Positions 15,112 to 17,855 of a DNA stretch of 17,855 nt are shown piece by piece (positions within the stretch are counted from its first letter, which is position 1; each line of letters opens with the position of its first letter). The DNA lies in NCBI GenBank assembly GCA_003541985.1, contig DPLM01000127.1, positions 1-17,855 of the forward strand, written 5' to 3'. This DNA is from Deltaproteobacteria bacterium. Lineage in GTDB: Bacteria; SAR324; NAC60-12. The notes beneath the pieces were generated by a model, which did not search any database, was not told the origin of the DNA, and was given only the letters and a program-made list of their open reading frames with translations. Made by a program: the position numbers and the translations under genes.

Positions 15112-16073
15112 CCCAGAGATGCATATTCTTCCCTAAAGGCTCCGTTAGGAAAGGGCAGAATTTGGAAGGAATCCAGTGCAAGGGAGATGGTTGGATTTTC
15201 AAGAAAATGAATAGGAACTTTACCGTACCAGGCAGCCCACCCACTAAAGGTACTTGGTGGACCCAGTATCAAGTCACACTTCGATAAAACCATCAGATCG
15301 CCGATTACAGTTCCAGGTCCTGAAAAACAGCGTAGATCTTGCTTCAAGCCTCCTTCCCACGACACATCAGAGCAAATTAGGAAGGTGCATCCCCTTGGAT
15401 GGTAAAGTTCCCTGATTTCTAGCATTTTCATTAAATATTGGTCCAGAGAATAGAAGAAGCGACCTCCCACGAATTCTTGATAATCAGTCTGCCTCAAGTG
15501 GACACCCACAAGAACATCTGTATGTGCTCTCATTTGTGTGACAAACTGTGTCGCTTTTTCCTGACAACCACTTAATGGTGTCAAAAAGCTGCGGATCGTA
15601 TCTCCGTGCCGTAGGAACCATTCTTCTGGTGAATAGAAATGAAGTCCCTGTGTGAACAAGATATTCCAAGATTCATTAAAAAATTCATTCCAGAGTGAAT
15701 CAGTTTGAATAAATTTAGAACTTTGAGCTTTCGCCACTCTTATACCAGAACTTTTTGAGATCGCTAAGGGCTTGGCCAATTTATAAGCTGAGCGATTTAA
15801 CCAATAAATCCACTCTCTAGAAGCCACAGAAGGGGGAATAGCATTTTTATCACTGGGAAATTTTCCCCATCTCTGATCAGTAGTTCCTCGAAAAAGAACT
15901 GAATATTCAGCGAATGCTGGATTGAATATTCTCACTTCTTTCTCTAGCGCAAAAGCCAGCCAGTGTGCATAAAGTTGAAGCCGGTTACCAAGTCGACCTG
16001 TTTTTTTGCTAATAATGATAGTTTTTTGCAAAAGTTTAGTGCTGGTTGAGTGTTCAGAACAAGAGCATTTCAC
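15108..16073 (-). CDS. Glycosyltransferase family 11-like (alpha-1,2-fucosyltransferase-like)
   Basis: 321 residues from a GTG at 16073, with AGGA a few bases upstream. The first 15 or so residues look non-conserved, so the true start could be slightly further in. The fucosyltransferase-type motifs are present. GRLGNRLQLYAHWLAFA (26-42) corresponds to the N-terminal GNQxFQYA motif. VGVHLRQTDY (189-198) is the HxRRxDY donor motif, with Gln and Thr in place of the usual Arg-Gly. GPPSTFSGWAAWYGKVP (271-287) corresponds to SxSSFSWWAAWL. Enzymes of this group transfer fucose from GDP-fucose to a surface glycan. The divergence from the canonical HxRRGDY means that donor or acceptor may differ. It converges tail to tail on the GT9/GT4 pair, so the three may serve the same glycan although they are not one operon. 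Confidence 0.72.
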   Translation of the reverse strand: MKCSCSEHSTSTKLLQKTIIISKKTGRLGNRLQLYAHWLAFALEKEVRIFNPAFAEYSVLFRGTTDQRWGKFPSDKNAIPPSVASREWIYWLNRSAYKLAKPLAISKSSGIRVAKAQSSKFIQTDSLWNEFFNESWNILFTQGLHFYSPEEWFLRHGDTIRSFLTPLSGCQEKATQFVTQMRAHTDVLVGVHLRQTDYQEFVGGRFFYSLDQYLMKMLEIRELYHPRGCTFLICSDVSWEGGLKQDLRCFSGPGTVIGDLMVLSKCDLILGPPSTFSGWAAWYGKVPIHFLENPTISLALDSFQILPFPNGAFREEYASLG

Positions 16074-16112
16074 TAATCCTGACCGTTGGCTGAGATACTG
16101 GTATTAGATTTA

Positions 16113-17002
16113 TTACCCAACCAATTTTTCTGATTTTTTTAGCCTGTTGTTGGAGAGAATATGATAACTGTGTAAAGCACCTTGCTGAATCAATGGGATT
16201 TGAGCCTTAGTTGCTACAGATACTGAAGGATTCATTGGACAGTGGGCCAAATTGGTAAGAAAGTGGGTTCCTAACCAAAACCGGTAATTGAACCTTAAAA
16301 TCCAGATTCTCTTGCTGCTCAACTTGGTTGAAAAATACATGAACTTGGCGCGATTCCAAATCTTACTGAAGTGTTTCTGTAATTCTAGGATGATGGGCAG
16401 AAATTAATTGGAGGACTTCTGTCAACTTGACTGCAGTTAAAAGATTGATTAGTTGGAACGGTAAATCATGTGGCTGATTGAGCAAATCACGGTCATTGTA
16501 AAAGTAATGCAGTAATGGGTTGAAATAGATTGCCTGAGAAATTCTAGTAAATTCATCATATATCGAAATTCTCTAGGTTTTGATCAGCAATCCCGTTCAA
16601 TAAGCAATGACATAATCTAGGGTCAATGCGCTACAGCCAGCACTGAGATGAAAGAGGATTATCTAAGTAGGAAGTTGATATAATTGTGCTATGAACCATG
16701 CAAATACATCACATTCAGACCTGCCACATAGGGAGCCGTTTAATCCCCTAAAAGAAATTGCAAATTTGAATAAAAGGTGTGTATTAGCCGGTTCAAACCG
16801 GCCAGAACGATCTTGTAAAAATTCTCCCAAGCCTCGATTGTTATTTTTCAACCCCAATTATTTGTGATGTTGCTCCACCAAAGTTTAAATCAGCAACGAT
16901 CACTTGATGACCCAATTTTGCAAGGGAGAACCTGAGATTTGCTGTGATTGACATCTTGCCGACACTGCCTTTGCCGCTAGGAATCGGGATAATTAATTTC
17001 AC
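16113..17002 (-). pseudogene. Decayed MinD/FlhG-family ATPase, full-length remnant, paralogue of the divergent intact gene
   Basis: The minus strand from a GTG at 17002 reads VKLIIPIPSGKGSVGKMS, an altered P-loop in which the metal-binding Ser/Thr is Met, then LAKLGHQVIVADLNFGGATS. A frameshift near 16845-16857 leads to LGLKNNNRGLGEFLQD. An in-frame TAG (16663-16665) is followed by IILFHLSAGCSALTLDY, matching VILDLGAGSSFSTLDF of the intact neighbour. Further stops are TGA 16597-16599, TAG 16573-16575 and TAA 16363-16365. Between them PRITET and later VHVFFNQVE align with PEITEK and RLVFNRG of the neighbour. A last shift near 16225 recovers the tail VSVATKAQIPLIQQ and a TAA at 16113. The remnant spans about 297 codons, the normal family length. 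It cannot make a working protein. Loss appears to be by point lesions, not truncation. Confidence 0.85.
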
Positions 17003-17085
17003 AATTCCTGTTCTCTGGAAAAAATTACTGCTTGCTGCAATGATATAGAGCTTACATTCGAGAACCCATCTACCTAACAGGTTAC

Positions 17086-17855
17086 ATGAACACAACTCCA
17101 GCCAATCAGAAAACCGCCACAATTATTCCGATTGCGGGGGGCAAAGGAGGAGTGGGCAAAAGCCTGATTGCTGCAAACCTAGCTATTGTTCTGGCAAGAC
17201 TGGGTCATAAGACAATCGGGATTGACTTGGACCTTGGTGCAGCTAATCTTCACAGTTGCCTCGGGCTCAGCGGAGGCACTCCCCCTGGGTTAGCACGTTT
17301 CTTACGCTCAACGGATCAAGCCCCACTAGAATCATACCTAGCTCGTACTCCGCACCGCAATCTGCATTTACTGGCTGGAGATGAAGGGAACCCCTTCCTG
17401 GCACAACTGAACGTGGCTCAGCAGCGAAGGTTGGTGCAACAAATCCGGGCACTCCCTGCAGAATTTGTAATTCTGGATCTAGGAGCAGGCAGTTCATTTA
17501 GTACTTTGGATTTCTTTCGAATTTCTCAAAAAGGCTTGCTGGTCACAACTCCAGAAATCACTTCGCTTCAAAACTTAATGAACTTTCTGAAAAATTTGGC
17601 TTTCCGCGTGATTGAGCACTCACTACCACAAGATCGTTCAATCCACCGCAAACTACAAACTCTTTACACTTCCCCACTTGAATTTAAAAGTGACCAACCT
17701 AGTTTGCTACAAACCTTGCTCAATCCCCTAGATCCTGAGATTACAGAAAAAGTTTTGAGTAGTTGGCAACAATTTAGGCCTCGCTTGGTCTTCAACCGAG
17801 GATTGGGACCTGATGATCTCTCAATCATTCCCGATTTAGAAAAACTCCTAAGAGA
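17086..17855 (+). CDS. MinD/FlhG-family P-loop ATPase, N-terminal 256 residues (runs off the window)
   Basis: Open from the ATG at 17086 to the window end with no stop. AGG four bases before the ATG is a modest ribosome site. The deviant Walker A KGGVGKS is at 20-26, Walker A' DLDLGAANLH at 47-56 with Asp49, and Walker B VILDLGAGSS at 128-137. LGL at 59-61 and LLVTTPEITSLQNLMNFLKN (151-170) are typical of the MinD/FlhG branch. Between that helix and the RLVFNRG strand (233-239) there is a segment of about 60 residues, longer than in classical MinD. Family members are membrane-associated ATPases that control septum placement or flagellar number. No flhF, minC or minE is in view, so a specific name is not justified. 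It diverges, 83 bp apart, from a decayed copy of itself. Confidence 0.88.
   Translation, partial: MNTTPANQKTATIIPIAGGKGGVGKSLIAANLAIVLARLGHKTIGIDLDLGAANLHSCLGLSGGTPPGLARFLRSTDQAPLESYLARTPHRNLHLLAGDEGNPFLAQLNVAQQRRLVQQIRALPAEFVILDLGAGSSFSTLDFFRISQKGLLVTTPEITSLQNLMNFLKNLAFRVIEHSLPQDRSIHRKLQTLYTSPLEFKSDQPSLLQTLLNPLDPEITEKVLSSWQQFRPRLVFNRGLGPDDLSIIPDLEKLLR

Noticed and set aside
16113..16340. Minus-strand 75-codon frame as a small protein
   Set aside because: Only its last 40 or so residues (from NPSVSVATKAQIPLIQQ) make sense, as the tail of the decayed ATPase after a frameshift.
16787..16802. Perfect 7-bp inverted repeat GCCGGTT-CA-AACCGGC as an operator or terminator
   Set aside because: It lies inside the pseudogene frame, has a 2-base spacer too short for a hairpin loop, has no T-run after it, and no second copy was seen.
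16663..16857. Minus-strand 64-codon frame as a small protein
   Set aside because: It is the second segment of the same broken MinD/FlhG-like gene; similarity continues in frame past its TAG stop.
16841..17122. Minus-strand frame with an altered P-loop as a separate small ATPase gene
   Set aside because: Its first 40 residues overlap the divergent intact gene and its spacer and are not family-like. The frame stops after 53 family-like codons, and similarity continues in another frame, so it is part of a pseudogene.

Overview
The window reads as dense chromosomal DNA of a Gram-negative, proteobacteria-like organism. Evidence is the uppS-cdsA-dxr-rseP envelope/isoprenoid block, a full-length DsbD, RppH, FliN, a lipoprotein and heptosyltransferase-type glycosyltransferases. 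Codon and base usage look moderate to slightly AT-rich. A deltaproteobacterial or SAR324-like marine lineage would fit the gene mix, but that is only a guess. No rRNA, tRNA, CRISPR array, integrase or transposase was seen.

Layout. 1-1184 (+): C-terminal end of a sodium:solute symporter, overlapping an RppH-type Nudix hydrolase by 4 bp. 1181-5635 (-): in transcription order, a decayed thioredoxin-like gene, dsbD, a REC-PAS-winged-helix response regulator and an orphan ParA-type ATPase; the ParA stop is interleaved with the rppH stop. 5636-5846: AT-rich spacer. 5847-6806 (+): a class IV-like histone deacetylase-family enzyme whose tail overlaps a lipoprotein gene on the other strand. 6772-8608 (-): fliN, an OppF/DppF-type ABC ATPase and the lipoprotein. 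8731-12840 (-): uppS, cdsA, dxr and rseP, tightly packed with two ATGA overlaps. 13013-15111 (+): a GT9 heptosyltransferase-like gene overlapping a GT4 glycosyltransferase. 15108-16073 (-): a GT11/fucosyltransferase-like gene converging on them. 16113-17002 (-): a full-length but broken MinD/FlhG-like gene. 17086 to the end (+): an intact paralogue of it, running off the window.

How the genes fit together. UppS makes the undecaprenyl lipid carrier, Dxr supplies isoprenoid precursors, CdsA supplies phospholipid precursor and RseP cleaves membrane proteins during envelope stress. The divergent GT9/GT4 pair and the facing GT11-like gene probably modify surface polysaccharide or LPS. FliN and the MinD/FlhG-like ATPase hint at a motile cell, but no flagellar operon is present here.

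The most notable hidden content is two pseudogenes in the only long gaps. One is a CXXC thioredoxin-like gene that ends 3 bp before dsbD. The other is a divergent, decayed copy of the MinD/FlhG-like gene. Elsewhere the genome is packed to the point of 4-bp overlaps, so these two decayed stretches stand out.
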